Source of the DNA: Anabaena sp. WA102
GTDB lineage: Bacteria > Cyanobacteriota > Cyanobacteriia > Cyanobacteriales > Nostocaceae
DNA: 64,000 nucleotides
Assembly: GCF_001277295.1 (NCBI RefSeq)
Contig: NZ_CP011456.1
Coordinates: 62,001-126,000, forward strand
Direction: 5' to 3'
The position numbers and the translations under genes are program-made. Under the pieces are notes generated by a model, which did not search any database, was not told where the DNA came from, and worked only from the letters and a program-made list of their open reading frames with translations. This document shows, piece after piece, positions 8,775 through 17,717 of this stretch; position 1 is the stretch's first letter, and each line of letters begins with the position of its first letter.

Positions 8775-9755
8775 ATGTTAACATCCGCAATTGATACTAA
8801 AGATGTAAATGCTATGCAATCGGTACAGGAAGGGGTGGTAGTGTGCGATCGCTCCCCCTGGGGACTTATCCGTATTTCTGGCGATGATCGTCTTCGCTTC
8901 TTACACAATCAAAGCACTAATGATTTTCAATCTCGCAAACCTGGTCAGGGCTGCGATACTGTGATGGTGACATCTACAGCCCGCACGATAGATTTAGTCA
9001 CTGCTTATGTCTTAAATGATGCTGTTTTATTATTGGTTTCCCCTAACCGTCGTCAGGAACTTATGAAATGGTTAGATCGGTATATCTTCCCTGCTGATCA
9101 GGTTAAATTAACTGATGTGACAGAAGAAACAGCAATATTAAGCCTCATTGGACCCCAAAGTCATGCTGTTATCGAAAAATTGGGGGCTGGTGATTTAATT
9201 GGTCAACCAAATGGTAATCACATTTTGGTTGGTGGGGTGATAGTTGCGGTGGGTAGCGGCTTGGCTGCACCCGGATATACACTGATTTTACCCCGCGCTG
9301 AAAAACAAACATGGTGGGAGAAAATACGGTCATTGGGGGCTGTGGAATTGGGCGATCGCAATTGGGAAATGTTACGAATATTACAAGGTCGTCCCGCTCC
9401 CGACTCGGAACTCACGGATGATTATAACCCCTTGGAAGTGGGCTTATGGCAGGCAGTTTCCTTTAATAAAGGTTGTTATATCGGTCAAGAAACCATTGCC
9501 AGACTTAATACATACAAAGGTGTAAAACAATACCTTTGGGGAATTCGTCTTAGTGCTGGGGCTGAACCAGGAACAGTAATCACCATTGGCGAAGAAAAAG
9601 TAGGTAAACTCACTAGCCATACAACCACTCCTGATGGTCATTTTGGACTAGGTTACATCAGGAGTAAAGCTGGTGGAGTTGGCTTAAAAGTGCAAGTTGG
9701 AGAAGCAGCAGGAGAAATAATTGCTATTCCCTTTGTCTCCCACGAATATCCATAA
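8775..9755 (+). CDS. YgfZ/GcvT-like folate-binding protein (Fe-S maintenance)
   Basis: The 326-residue protein carries the YgfZ signature KGCYIGQE (232-239) with the conserved cysteine, an N-terminal GcvT-like fold containing FLHNQSTND (42-50) and a C-terminal beta-barrel. YgfZ/COG0354 proteins bind folate and help assemble or repair certain Fe-S enzymes such as MiaB. Length is typical. The first ATG (8775) is used; a second Met at residue 14 is also possible. It is monocistronic, with a 132-bp repeat just past its stop. The family is confident, the exact client proteins unknown. Confidence 0.88.
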   Translation: MLTSAIDTKDVNAMQSVQEGVVVCDRSPWGLIRISGDDRLRFLHNQSTNDFQSRKPGQGCDTVMVTSTARTIDLVTAYVLNDAVLLLVSPNRRQELMKWLDRYIFPADQVKLTDVTEETAILSLIGPQSHAVIEKLGAGDLIGQPNGNHILVGGVIVAVGSGLAAPGYTLILPRAEKQTWWEKIRSLGAVELGDRNWEMLRILQGRPAPDSELTDDYNPLEVGLWQAVSFNKGCYIGQETIARLNTYKGVKQYLWGIRLSAGAEPGTVITIGEEKVGKLTSHTTTPDGHFGLGYIRSKAGGVGLKVQVGEAAGEIIAIPFVSHEYP

Positions 9756-9764
9756 ATTCATGTC

Positions 9765-9896
9765 TATACTGCAAACGGTTCATAGTTTAACCAAATATGA
9801 AACCCCTCTGGTAAACCTCTCCCCGCAACGGGGAGAGGCTTTGAACCTTGTTCTTTGTATGAGAAAAAAGTCCAGCTTCTAGCCGTTTTGAGTATA
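9765..9896. mobile_element. MITE family F, copy 1 (ATACT...AAACGG ends)
   Basis: A 132-bp element with ends ATACTGCAAACGGTTCATAG and, as reverse complement of the right end, ATACTCAAAACGGCTAGAAG. Its inside, including ACCCCTCTGGTAAACCTCTC and AAAAAAGTCCAGCTTCTAGC, is repeated at 50525-50693. The CCTCTCCCCG...CGGGGAGAGG hairpin may act as a terminator between the two flanking convergent genes. Confidence 0.7.
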
Positions 9897-9904
9897 ATTG
9901 TCCA

Positions 9905-10495
9905 TTACCCATTTCCCCTACCTGGACACAATTCATCTATCCAAGAAGGCAAAATATTGCTATGAGTAGATGAAATCCGGGTAATATTTGGGCTGGGAAA
10001 TCCCGTAGTTATCAATCGTTTATTTATTTGTTCCCTTCCCAATCCTAGAGGCAGCTTAACTGAAGAATGGTCATGAATTGGTGTAGCAACTGCAATCACA
10101 GAAATGCCTGTAGTCATTTTCAATAACACCTGTTTATGTTCTTTGGGTACAGGTGAATCTGTCAGGACTATATGAGCCGGAGAGGTACTAACAATCTCAT
10201 TTTTGGCGGTAGAATGCTGGGATTTTAATAAGTTTAGCTCCTGTTCAGGATTGAAGTGTAAACACAAAGCTACAATTATCTGATCAGGATCATTGTTTAA
10301 ATCCAAAATGAAAGGGAGAATTTTTTTTAACTCTGGTTCTAAAGTAGATAAAGTCGCTAAGATGTAACCAGAAGAAGGTCGGCGAATACCATAATAATCT
10401 TTCCATATCCGCATTTTCACTAGCCAAGAACGATTTTGTTCGTAATAAATTAGCCACTTCTTTTTTAATGATTGACGTAAATGCTGAATATCCAT
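9905..10495 (-). CDS. DUF5331-like cyanobacterial protein
   Basis: A 196-residue soluble protein with no signal peptide. The N-terminal block LRQSLKKKWLIYYEQNRSWL and the stretch RRPSSGYILATLSTLEPEL, followed by DPDQIIVALCLHFNPEQEL, look like the cyanobacteria-specific DUF5331 family, which has no known activity. The C-terminal third is less conserved and ends in a proline/glycine-poor tail. It lies divergently from nothing and 57 bp upstream of a [2Fe-2S] protein on the same strand, so the two may share a transcript. Family assignment is from recalled sequence pattern. Confidence 0.7.
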   Translation of the reverse strand: MDIQHLRQSLKKKWLIYYEQNRSWLVKMRIWKDYYGIRRPSSGYILATLSTLEPELKKILPFILDLNNDPDQIIVALCLHFNPEQELNLLKSQHSTAKNEIVSTSPAHIVLTDSPVPKEHKQVLLKMTTGISVIAVATPIHDHSSVKLPLGLGREQINKRLITTGFPSPNITRISSTHSNILPSWIDELCPGRGNG

Positions 10496-10552
10496 TCATT
10501 CCCTCACTTCTTACTGTACCAAATTACAGCATTTATATATTTTCAGTGATCT

Positions 10553-10876
10553 TTATCCCTGGGGATGAAACCGATAATAAAGCATTTTCTTCACTCTTTT
10601 ACCACCTAATAAATGTTGTTCCACCAATCTGGGTACTTCTTCGGGTAACACCCGACAATACCAAACCATTTCGGGTAAAACTAGCACCATTGGACCATTA
10701 CCGCATTGACCTAAGCAGCCACTAGATGTAACTGTCACATTAGGTATAGGTAAATCGTGTAAAGCTGCTAAAACTTCCTTTGCACCTTGTTTTCTACAAG
10801 TACGATGTTGACATACTTTTACAGAAATCAGAAGAGGCTGTTCCTGGGTTTGGATATTTGATATTAATTCATTCAT
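10553..10876 (-). CDS. Thioredoxin-like [2Fe-2S] ferredoxin-domain protein
   Basis: The 107-residue protein has the cysteine set of thioredoxin-like [2Fe-2S] ferredoxins: Cys22 and Cys27 in VCQHRTCRKQG, then Cys54 and Cys58 in SSGCLGQCGNGPMVLV. Four cysteines spaced this way bind one [2Fe-2S] cluster, as in NuoE-type domains and bidirectional-hydrogenase-associated subunits. As a free-standing small protein it probably acts as an electron carrier. It is full length for the cyanobacterial single-domain form. It probably shares a transcript with the DUF5331-like gene downstream on the same strand. Confidence 0.88.
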   Translation of the reverse strand: MNELISNIQTQEQPLLISVKVCQHRTCRKQGAKEVLAALHDLPIPNVTVTSSGCLGQCGNGPMVLVLPEMVWYCRVLPEEVPRLVEQHLLGGKRVKKMLYYRFHPQG

Positions 10877-10908
10877 CGCCTTTTTGACTATAAACGCCAG
10901 TTATTTAG

Positions 10909-11039
10909 TAAGTAGGTTAGCATTGAAAATCGTCGTTATGGCAAGGCAAGAGGCACTCATGCAAGAGGCAAGAGTGAAGAGGGTTTGGGCGATTTTACTT
11001 TTCTTTACACAAATTGGTTTTATTGTGTTCACCTACTTA
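10909..11039. mobile_element. MITE family E, copy 2
   Basis: A 131-bp copy in inverted orientation to the one at 6911, bounded by TAAGTAGG and CCTACTTA. It has lost most TTGCCTC heptamers. Its right end overlaps the last codons of the vapC gene and provides that gene's stop codon. Confidence 0.8.
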
Positions 11040-11445
11040 TTAGTGAATAACCCAAATCTTGAATTCTTTGATAATGAGATAAATTACCTGTAACTAAGGT
11101 AAGATTATGACTAATAGCAATAGCAGCAATCATGCAATCAGGATAACCAATCCTCTTTCCTGTTATTTCTAAATCAGCATAAATTTTTCCGGCTAATACA
11201 GAAGCTGTTAAATTAAAAGATAATATTTCCTGTGAAATTAGGATGTTTAAAAATTGCTGAAGACGTTCTTTTTGCTGACGTTTCTGCCATCCTTCGACAA
11301 TTTCCATAACTGTAATTGCAGAAATTGTATATTTCTCAAACTGGCTTAAGTAAATATCGGCTTTGGCAATAATCTGAGGATTTGCCCGTTTAATAATTTC
11401 TGAAAGAATATCAGTATCAAGTAGGGATTTCTCTACTTTATTCAT
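11029..11445 (-). CDS. VapC-like PIN-domain toxin (ribonuclease)
   Basis: Starting at the ATG at 11445 the protein has 138 residues; an upstream extension overlaps the antitoxin frame and is not needed. PIN acidic residues are visible: Asp10 in LLDTDIL, Glu48 in TVMEIVEG and Asp103 in YPDCMIAAIA, then LVTGNLSHYQRI. VapC toxins cleave tRNA or rRNA with Mg2+ at this acidic pocket. It lies 4 nt after a small antitoxin gene, the usual VapBC order. The last codons, AGT AGG TGA, belong to the adjacent mobile repeat, so the natural C-terminal strand after LGYSLI appears to have been replaced. All catalytic residues precede that point, so it may still be active. Confidence 0.88.
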   Translation of the reverse strand: MNKVEKSLLDTDILSEIIKRANPQIIAKADIYLSQFEKYTISAITVMEIVEGWQKRQQKERLQQFLNILISQEILSFNLTASVLAGKIYADLEITGKRIGYPDCMIAAIAISHNLTLVTGNLSHYQRIQDLGYSLISR

Positions 11446-11449
11446 TTTA

Positions 11450-11671
11450 TCAACTATATCCTCTTTTTTCCATTGCCTCAACGACAATTTCATCAACGAT
11501 TTCTGGAACATCCGCATATAATCCCATTAAGGGATCTTTCTTTTCCTGAATTTCTGCTAAACGTTCAATTACTTGAGTAATCAATTCTGATAACGTTGAC
11601 TGATTGACTATTGCAATAGTTTTTGCCCGTTCAAAAGTCAGTCTATCTAATTCAAGTTCTATTTTTTCCAT
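11450..11671 (-). CDS. VapB-like antitoxin
   Basis: This 73-residue acidic protein directly precedes the PIN toxin gene with a 4-nt gap. The N-terminal part (LDRLTFERAKTIAIVNQSTL, then SELITQVIERLAE) could form a ribbon-helix-helix DNA-binding dimer, and the acidic tail (DVPEIVDEIVVEAME) would wrap the toxin. Antitoxins of this kind neutralise VapC and autorepress the operon. An 'operator' sequence was not identified. Family identification rests mainly on context, size and charge pattern. Confidence 0.75.
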   Translation of the reverse strand: MEKIELELDRLTFERAKTIAIVNQSTLSELITQVIERLAEIQEKKDPLMGLYADVPEIVDEIVVEAMEKRGYS

Positions 11672-11764
11672 GATGGATTTACCCCTTAGTTAGGAAAACG
11701 GACAACGGTAATAATTCTGATTATATCATTTCGATCAGTAATAACTGTTGACCGTTCCCTGTTT

Positions 11765-12146
11765 TTACCCGCTAGTAACTTTTTTATCCAGACGTTCAGC
11801 CAGCCATAATTTAATAATAGAATCAGAAGTAACACCCAAACCCTTAGAGGTTGTTTGAAAACTTTTTCGTGTGGGATCTGACACCCGCAGATCCCCCTAA
11901 ATCCCCCTTTCCAAGGGGGACTTTGAGGAATTTAGCCCCCCTTTGTAAGGGGGGTTGGGGGGATCTCGATTAATTCTGATACTTTTCAAACATCCTCTTA
12001 GCTTCATGTTCTAAAGCTGCAATCATCCAAATTGGGAAATCAATATTAATTCGTTTTTGTTCATTAACAGGAAAACCGTCACCACCATCATCAACTAAGC
12101 AAAAACAGCCACCAAAACCGGAATTACCTCCTCGTCCTTCCTTGCC
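11765..12146 (-). pseudogene. BrnA/CopG-like antitoxin gene split by a MITE
   Basis: Before the repeat the minus strand encodes NEQKRINIDFPIWMIAALEHEA, and after it GLGVTSDSIIKLWLAERLDKK with a stop at 11765. Joined, these give the ribbon-helix-helix core of BrnA-type antitoxins (RxNxDFPxWMIxxLExEAKxLGVxxxxxIKxWLAERL). The element at 11847-11997 sits between Ala and Lys codons, and removing it with one TTA repeat restores the frame exactly (EAKGLGV). The frame is open upstream to about 12146 with a glycine-rich stretch but no ATG, so the 5' end is unclear. No BrnT toxin partner is present. Confidence 0.75.
11847..11997. mobile_element. MITE family A, copy 1 (GAGGNTGTTTGAAAA ends, TTA target duplication)
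   Basis: The 151-bp element has inverted ends GAGGTTGTTTGAAAA and (reverse complement) GAGGATGTTTGAAAAG. TTA flanks it at 11844-11846 and 11998-12000. The inside carries G-rich/C-rich arms (AATCCCCCTT...AAGGGGGAC). A nearly identical copy is at 23740-23890. There is no coding capacity. Confidence 0.88.
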
Positions 12147-12211
12147 TTAAAAATAGGCTAAATCGCCACTATGATACTATATGTTGTATGTGTGGCGATC
12201 GCTAAAAAATC

Positions 12212-13186
12212 CTAACTGATCACTAATCCTTTACTGGCTAACCATGCACTATTAAATATTCGTGACTGATAGCGAGAACCACTGTCACACAAAATAGTCA
12301 CAATAGTATGTCCTGGACCCAATTGTTTAGCTAAAGCCACAGCCGCACCGACATTAATTCCTGTTGAACCACCCATTAATAAACCATCTTTTCTTAATAG
12401 TTGATAAACAACACGCAAGGCTTCAGAATCATCAATTTGGATGGCATCATCAATGGGTGCGCCTTCCATATTAGCAGTAATCCGACTATTCCCAATACCT
12501 TCAGTAATAGAATTACCTTCGATTTTGATTTCCCCAGTTTTGATATAGCTATATAGTCCACTACCTAAAGGGTCAGCCACCACACATTTAACGCCCGGAT
12601 TTTGTTCTTTCAGGTACATTGCCACACCAGCATAAGTACCACCCGTACCAGTTGCCGCTACCCAGCCATCTATTTTACCATGAGTCTGTTGCCAAATCTC
12701 TCTACCTGTGGTTTCATAATGGGCAATACGATTGGCTAAATTATCAAATTGATTAGCCCAAATGGCGTTTTCCATTTCTGCCGCAATTCTACCAGATAGT
12801 TTGACGTAATTATTCGGATCTTTGTAAGGTACAGCAGGAACAGGACGAACTTCCGCACCCAGGGTAGTTAAAGCATCTATTTTTTCTTGGGATTGGGTAT
12901 TGGGAATAAAAATCAAGCATTTATAGCCTTTGACATTGCAGATATGTGCCAGCCCAATTCCCGTATTTCCCGCTGTTCCTTCTACTACTGTACCACCGGG
13001 TTTGAGGAGTCCTTTTTTTTCTGCATCTTCGATAATATACAGCGCAGCCCGATCTTTGACAGAACCACCAGGGTTCAAAAATTCGGCTTTAGCCAATATT
13101 TCACAACCTGTTTCTTCACTAAAACTGTTTAAACGAATTAATGGGGTGTTACCAATTGTACCAACAAATCCATTTTTGATATCCAT
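12212..13186 (-). CDS. cysK: Cysteine synthase A (O-acetylserine sulfhydrylase)
   Basis: The ATG at 13186, with AGGTAGA upstream, gives 324 residues starting MDIKNGFVGTIGNTPLIRLN; a start at 13240 would add an atypical extension. The PLP lysine is Lys44 in NPGGSVKDRA, the phosphate/substrate loop reads TAGNTG (71-76) rather than the more common TSGNTG, and the glycine-rich GTGGT and STG motifs for PLP follow. The enzyme makes cysteine from O-acetylserine and sulfide in the cytoplasm. The TAGNTG variant is seen in one cyanobacterial CysK paralogue group. The gene stands alone between repeat-rich stretches. Confidence 0.93.
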   Translation of the reverse strand: MDIKNGFVGTIGNTPLIRLNSFSEETGCEILAKAEFLNPGGSVKDRAALYIIEDAEKKGLLKPGGTVVEGTAGNTGIGLAHICNVKGYKCLIFIPNTQSQEKIDALTTLGAEVRPVPAVPYKDPNNYVKLSGRIAAEMENAIWANQFDNLANRIAHYETTGREIWQQTHGKIDGWVAATGTGGTYAGVAMYLKEQNPGVKCVVADPLGSGLYSYIKTGEIKIEGNSITEGIGNSRITANMEGAPIDDAIQIDDSEALRVVYQLLRKDGLLMGGSTGINVGAAVALAKQLGPGHTIVTILCDSGSRYQSRIFNSAWLASKGLVIS

Positions 13187-13310
13187 TTTGCATCTACCTG
13201 AGTTTTTCCCGATCTGCTTGCAGCAGCGCTTCGCTATCAAATTTTGACATTTCTAGCCATTTTTATGTGAATGAACCAAATCTTGATTTTGTTTCCCGCA
13301 AAGTCGCTAA

Positions 13311-13440
13311 GAGGGTGTTTGAAAAGTCATGATTGCTGTATCAAATATTTTACCCCTCCCTAACCCTCCCCTTATAAAGGCTACGGTGTACACACAAGTA
13401 ATCCTGGCAGAGGTTTCAGCCTTTTTTCATCCAGGAATTT
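13311..13440. mobile_element. Remnant of MITE A carrying one end of MITE D
   Basis: A family-A left end (GAGGGTGTTTGAAAAGTCAT) starts at 13311 after TAA. Its arm is interrupted near 13378 by the family-D end GGCTACGGTGTACACACAAG. The matching right ends of both were not found before the next gene, so the composite is truncated. Confidence 0.65.
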
Positions 13441-13445
13441 AAGCT

Positions 13446-15317
13446 TCACGACCGCATAATTTCATTGTGCCGATTTCTGATCCTTTCTGGACTACCTGTA
13501 GGAATTGCAGCAATTAGTTTTTGGGTGTATTCTTCTTTGGGGTGGAGATAAATACTTTCAGATGTCCCTGACTCCACTATTTTCCCTTGATTCATCACCA
13601 AAATGCGATCGCTCAAAAATTTGACTACACTTAAATCATGGGAAATAAAAATGTAAGTTAGTTGAAAATCCTCTTGTAATTCTTTCAATAAATTTAAAAC
13701 TTGCGCTTGCACAGATACATCTAAAGCTGAAACAGATTCATCACAAATAATAAACTTAGGATTTAAAGCCAAAGCGCGAGCAATACAAACCCGTTGACGC
13801 TGACCACCGGAAAACTGATGAGGATATTTTTTCATATCATTCGCACTTAAGCCCACTCGTTCCAACAATTCCACTACCCTAGCTTGTCGCTGTTGTTTCG
13901 ACTTCCCCACCCCATGAATCAACAGAGGTTCTACAATCGCTTCCCCAATCTTCATCCGGGGATTGAGGGAACTAAAAGGATTTTGGAAAATAATCTGCAT
14001 TTCCCGTCGTAAATGCTGCAAACTTTTCCCAGTCAGGTGAGTAATATCCTGTCCATTAAATAATATTTTACCGCTCATCGGTTCGATTAATCGCAGCAAC
14101 GTTCTCCCTAAAGTAGTTTTACCGCAACCAGATTCTCCCACCAATCCCAAAGTTTCTCCCGGAAAAACATCAAAGGAAACCCCATTTACAGCCTTATGGT
14201 AACGTTTTGTGCTGCCAAATACTCCCTTGACTGGAAAACCGACTTCCAAGTTACTAACGGACAATAGAGGTAGTTGTGAACGAATATTTGCTAATCTGGC
14301 GTTCATCTCTTCCCCAGTAATTTCCGCTGGTTGTGCAGGTTCTTTAGTCTGAATTGTCACTTTTCCAAATTCATCTTCTGTTACACTCATGTAGTCAGAA
14401 ACAGTCAGTAGTTTGTGGGGACGACGATTCAGACTAGGACGACAAGCTACAAGTCCTTTAGTATAGGGATGTTGGGGGTTATTAAAAATTTGTGTTGCTG
14501 CACCATATTCAACAATTTTACCTTTATACATTACCGCTACTTGGTCAGTAATTTCCGAAATTAAACCCAAGTCATGGCTAATAAAAATCATTGCCATATT
14601 GCGACTTTGTTGCAGTTCATATAACAATGCTAGAATTGTCGCTTGCACAGTTACATCTAAAGCTGTGGTTGGTTCATCAGCAATTAATACAGATGGATTA
14701 CAGGAAATAGCCATTGCAATCATGATTCGTTGCAATTGTCCTCCAGATAGCTGATGAGGATATCTTTCCAACATAGCTTCTTTGTGTTCTTTCACCAACT
14801 GTGCCAATTTAAAACTACCGGGTGCTGACAAATCATGATCAAGATACTGTTCCTCAATTTGTTCATCACTAGGTAAAAGTTTAACTTCTTGCAACCCGGC
14901 GATCGCAATTCTTTTTGCTTCAGTTGCATTCACATTTTGATGGCGTATAATAGCTTCTTGCAGCTGAAACCCGATACTATAAACCGGATTTAAAGAACTC
15001 ATTGGTTCTTGAAAAATCATCGCAATATCACCACCTCGATAAAGCTGCATTTCGTCAGGTGATAATGCTAATAAATCCAACGGTTGTCCACTTGTCCGAG
15101 AAAATAAAATTTCCCCTCCACTCACTTTTCCCGGATATTGCAACAAACCCATAATTGCTAAAGCCGTAACTGACTTTCCACTTCCCGACTCTCCCACTAT
15201 TCCTAAAGTCTCACCCTGATGTAGCTGAAAACTAATATCATCAATAGCTTTTACTTTACTGCTATCACTGATAAATTCAACTTGTAGATTGCGAACCCCT
15301 AAAACTATTTCTTTCAT
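13446..15317 (-). CDS. Oligopeptide/dipeptide ABC transporter, fused double ATPase (DppD-DppF type)
   Basis: The ATG at 15317 (MKEIVLGVRNLQVEF) gives 623 residues; a TTG at 15332 would add five. There are two complete nucleotide-binding domains. The first has Walker A GESGSGKS (43-50), LSGGQLQRIMIAMA and ADEPTTALDV; the second has GESGCGKT near residue 400, FSGGQRQRVCIARAL and CDESVSALDV. The spacing and LNPVYSIGFQL/LNPRMKIGEAI phrases are typical of the oligopeptide/nickel uptake family. It energises import of peptides, with permease and binding-protein genes encoded elsewhere. It is 23 bp downstream of a TPR gene on the same strand; ATTACCAAT repeats fill the junction. Confidence 0.93.
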   Translation of the reverse strand: MKEIVLGVRNLQVEFISDSSKVKAIDDISFQLHQGETLGIVGESGSGKSVTALAIMGLLQYPGKVSGGEILFSRTSGQPLDLLALSPDEMQLYRGGDIAMIFQEPMSSLNPVYSIGFQLQEAIIRHQNVNATEAKRIAIAGLQEVKLLPSDEQIEEQYLDHDLSAPGSFKLAQLVKEHKEAMLERYPHQLSGGQLQRIMIAMAISCNPSVLIADEPTTALDVTVQATILALLYELQQSRNMAMIFISHDLGLISEITDQVAVMYKGKIVEYGAATQIFNNPQHPYTKGLVACRPSLNRRPHKLLTVSDYMSVTEDEFGKVTIQTKEPAQPAEITGEEMNARLANIRSQLPLLSVSNLEVGFPVKGVFGSTKRYHKAVNGVSFDVFPGETLGLVGESGCGKTTLGRTLLRLIEPMSGKILFNGQDITHLTGKSLQHLRREMQIIFQNPFSSLNPRMKIGEAIVEPLLIHGVGKSKQQRQARVVELLERVGLSANDMKKYPHQFSGGQRQRVCIARALALNPKFIICDESVSALDVSVQAQVLNLLKELQEDFQLTYIFISHDLSVVKFLSDRILVMNQGKIVESGTSESIYLHPKEEYTQKLIAAIPTGSPERIRNRHNEIMRS

Positions 15318-15340
15318 AACACCAATTACCAATTACCAAT

Positions 15341-17503
15341 TTACAACTTCCGCAAAACATCTGGTAGCAATTGTCCTGGAAGTTTAGACAAAGCTAAATT
15401 TTGTCCTTGAATTCCTAACTCATTGTGAAAAGTACGAATTGTGTTAACAATATAACCGATTGTTGTTTGATAGTTTTCTGTTTTTCTATCAAATCCACTG
15501 AGCGCGTGTAAATGATTTTCTAAAGCAGCTTCTAAATGTTGAGACAGTGTTTTTTTGTCACCATTAAAAGATAAATTTGTCACTAAATCATGATGAGCTA
15601 ATGCTAAATTATTGTGTGTCACATATAAATCAAAATTTAAAGGCAGATTACTAAATGAGTGAGCTATATTCACAGTTTCTTCATAGGCATTAATACATAA
15701 TTTTATGAGCTTTTGTTGATCTTCCTTTGTTGTTTGCGGCTGATTTGCTAAATGCCAGTAAGCGATACCCAGATTATTTTGAGTAGCAGCATAGGCTTGG
15801 GGAACATCAGCAGATGTCCGATATTTTAGTGCTTCATTATAAACCTGAATTGCTAACTGGAGATTTTCTACTGGTTGTTCATACTGGGAAAGATTCCAAT
15901 AAGCAGTACCAATATTATTTTGAATCATGCCATATTTTAGGGGTTCATCTGTCGGTTGATAGTGAATAACTGCTAATTTATAAGCAGCGATCGCCCTTGT
16001 CAAATGTTCCACAGGCTGATTATACTGTCCTAGATGCCAGTAAGCTGTACCTAAATTATTCTGACAAGCAGCATATTTTAAAGGTTCTATATCCTCCTGT
16101 CGGTAACGCAACGCCTCATCATAAGCCACAACCGCAAAACTCCAGTTTTCCACCGCGTCAGCAAACCTAGCTAAATCACCATAGGCAGTACCAAGGTTAT
16201 TTTGAATACGAGTATAAGTTTCCGGCTGAGTATCACCTGTAATCAACTTGAGTGCTAACTTATAAAAATCTATCCCTTGCTGAATATAAATCTTTGCTTC
16301 TTCAGAATTATCGGGGATACGGTGCAACATCCAGTAAAGAGTCCCCAAATCATTCAAAACATCTGGAAGTTGTGGAGAACTTTCATCATAACTAACAGCC
16401 TCCTGATAAGCTAGAATTGCTATCATTAGATTTTCCGCCGTTGCTTTTCCTTCCTCAATCTGCAACCGATAGAAATTACCAAGATTCTGATAAGCTATCC
16501 CTAACTCTTCCTCCTTAGCCTTTTGAATATGTAACTGTTCAATTTCTCCAAGTATTTGTTGAATTTGATCACTATTATCAGCAGTTATTGTTTCCTTAAT
16601 TAATCCTTGCAACTCCTGATTAATATGAGATAAGGCAAGTTCGCGCTGATTATTCGTAATTTGAGGAGATGGAACAGGAGATTTTTCTGGTATTTCTGTG
16701 CTTAAATATGTAGTTGTTGTTAAAGGTAAATCAGGTTTATTTGTGGCTTTAATGTCTGGAGAAATTTTTTCCTCATTCACAATTAAATTATCTAAATTTT
16801 CTCGTTCTAAACTACGGGAGTCAGCCACAACCTCTGAATAACCCCTATTATCTATAGTTGGTGTCGGTTCTCCCTCAAATACAAATACACCCGTGCGACA
16901 ATGCCAAAATTTGGGTGCTGATTGCTGAATTGCCGACAACCAAGGACGAGAAACCCAAAATAACAAACTAGATTCTAAAAAGCGACTAGATTTATAACCA
17001 GATAAATGTTGTTCACTTAAATGGAGATAATTCAAAAATAAACGTTGGACTGCAACTGGTTCTTTAGTCAGCATTTCCACCCCCACAATCTGAAATCCTG
17101 GAATTGGTAAAGGACGACCAGGATTCTCTGTTGAACCTCCAACCAGTGGAGGTGGGTAATTAGCTAACCATTGGTTAATTTGCGCGATGGGATTAGGATC
17201 ACTGAGATTTAATCGTATTGTCACCAATCGTGGATAGGCTGGTGTGCTAAAGTCTCCCACATTATCTCGTTGATATAAAACCTTGCCCACTGGATAAGCA
17301 AGGGTCGAGTGTAAACGTGCTGCTATCCGGTTTCTTAAGTGTAAATCATCACATATAGCAAATAAAATTTGTCTACGTAAACCCAGACTCAGAGCAAGTT
17401 TTAGGCGTTGATATACTTGCCGATTCAAACCAGTGTTTTCTGTGTGGACAGTTTCATTCACGCTTGTATTTAGTTGGGTTTTACCCCTTGTTTCTGTATA
17501 CAT
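15341..17503 (-). CDS. Tetratricopeptide repeat protein
   Basis: The 720-residue protein has an N-terminal region of about 230 residues (including ALSLGLRRQILFAICDD) without a confident family match, a variable linker (about 235-290) and then seven or more TPR-like repeats of the form NNLGTAYWHLGQYxxPVEHLxxAIxAYxxAL (about 330-620). Repeats containing Asn-Asn-Leu/Ile-Gly-Thr-Ala-Tyr suggest one scaffold built by duplication. TPR proteins mediate protein-protein contacts; the partner is unknown. No signal peptide. The oligopeptide ABC ATPase gene follows 23 bp after the stop, so they may be co-transcribed. Confidence 0.85.
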   Translation of the reverse strand: MYTETRGKTQLNTSVNETVHTENTGLNRQVYQRLKLALSLGLRRQILFAICDDLHLRNRIAARLHSTLAYPVGKVLYQRDNVGDFSTPAYPRLVTIRLNLSDPNPIAQINQWLANYPPPLVGGSTENPGRPLPIPGFQIVGVEMLTKEPVAVQRLFLNYLHLSEQHLSGYKSSRFLESSLLFWVSRPWLSAIQQSAPKFWHCRTGVFVFEGEPTPTIDNRGYSEVVADSRSLERENLDNLIVNEEKISPDIKATNKPDLPLTTTTYLSTEIPEKSPVPSPQITNNQRELALSHINQELQGLIKETITADNSDQIQQILGEIEQLHIQKAKEEELGIAYQNLGNFYRLQIEEGKATAENLMIAILAYQEAVSYDESSPQLPDVLNDLGTLYWMLHRIPDNSEEAKIYIQQGIDFYKLALKLITGDTQPETYTRIQNNLGTAYGDLARFADAVENWSFAVVAYDEALRYRQEDIEPLKYAACQNNLGTAYWHLGQYNQPVEHLTRAIAAYKLAVIHYQPTDEPLKYGMIQNNIGTAYWNLSQYEQPVENLQLAIQVYNEALKYRTSADVPQAYAATQNNLGIAYWHLANQPQTTKEDQQKLIKLCINAYEETVNIAHSFSNLPLNFDLYVTHNNLALAHHDLVTNLSFNGDKKTLSQHLEAALENHLHALSGFDRKTENYQTTIGYIVNTIRTFHNELGIQGQNLALSKLPGQLLPDVLRKL

Positions 17504-17717
17504 CCCGACTGAATAAATTAAATATTAATGTCACATCTCATAATTTGGATTTTCACGGAGATGCTCTCTTTGTCAGGATGAATCAAGTTTTACGGGCTAG
17601 AATATCAAAAAAAAGACTATAATTATACTTGTATTTTGCCATTCTAGCAAAAAATCAGGCTCTTGATCAAAATAAGAACCTGAAATCAGAAAAGGCGATT
17701 AAAGGGCAGTTTTTCAA

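Noticed and set aside
11880..11960. Strong G/C-rich stem taken for a terminator
   Set aside because: It is the internal arm of a MITE A also found at other loci. Transcription termination is possible but is not its origin.
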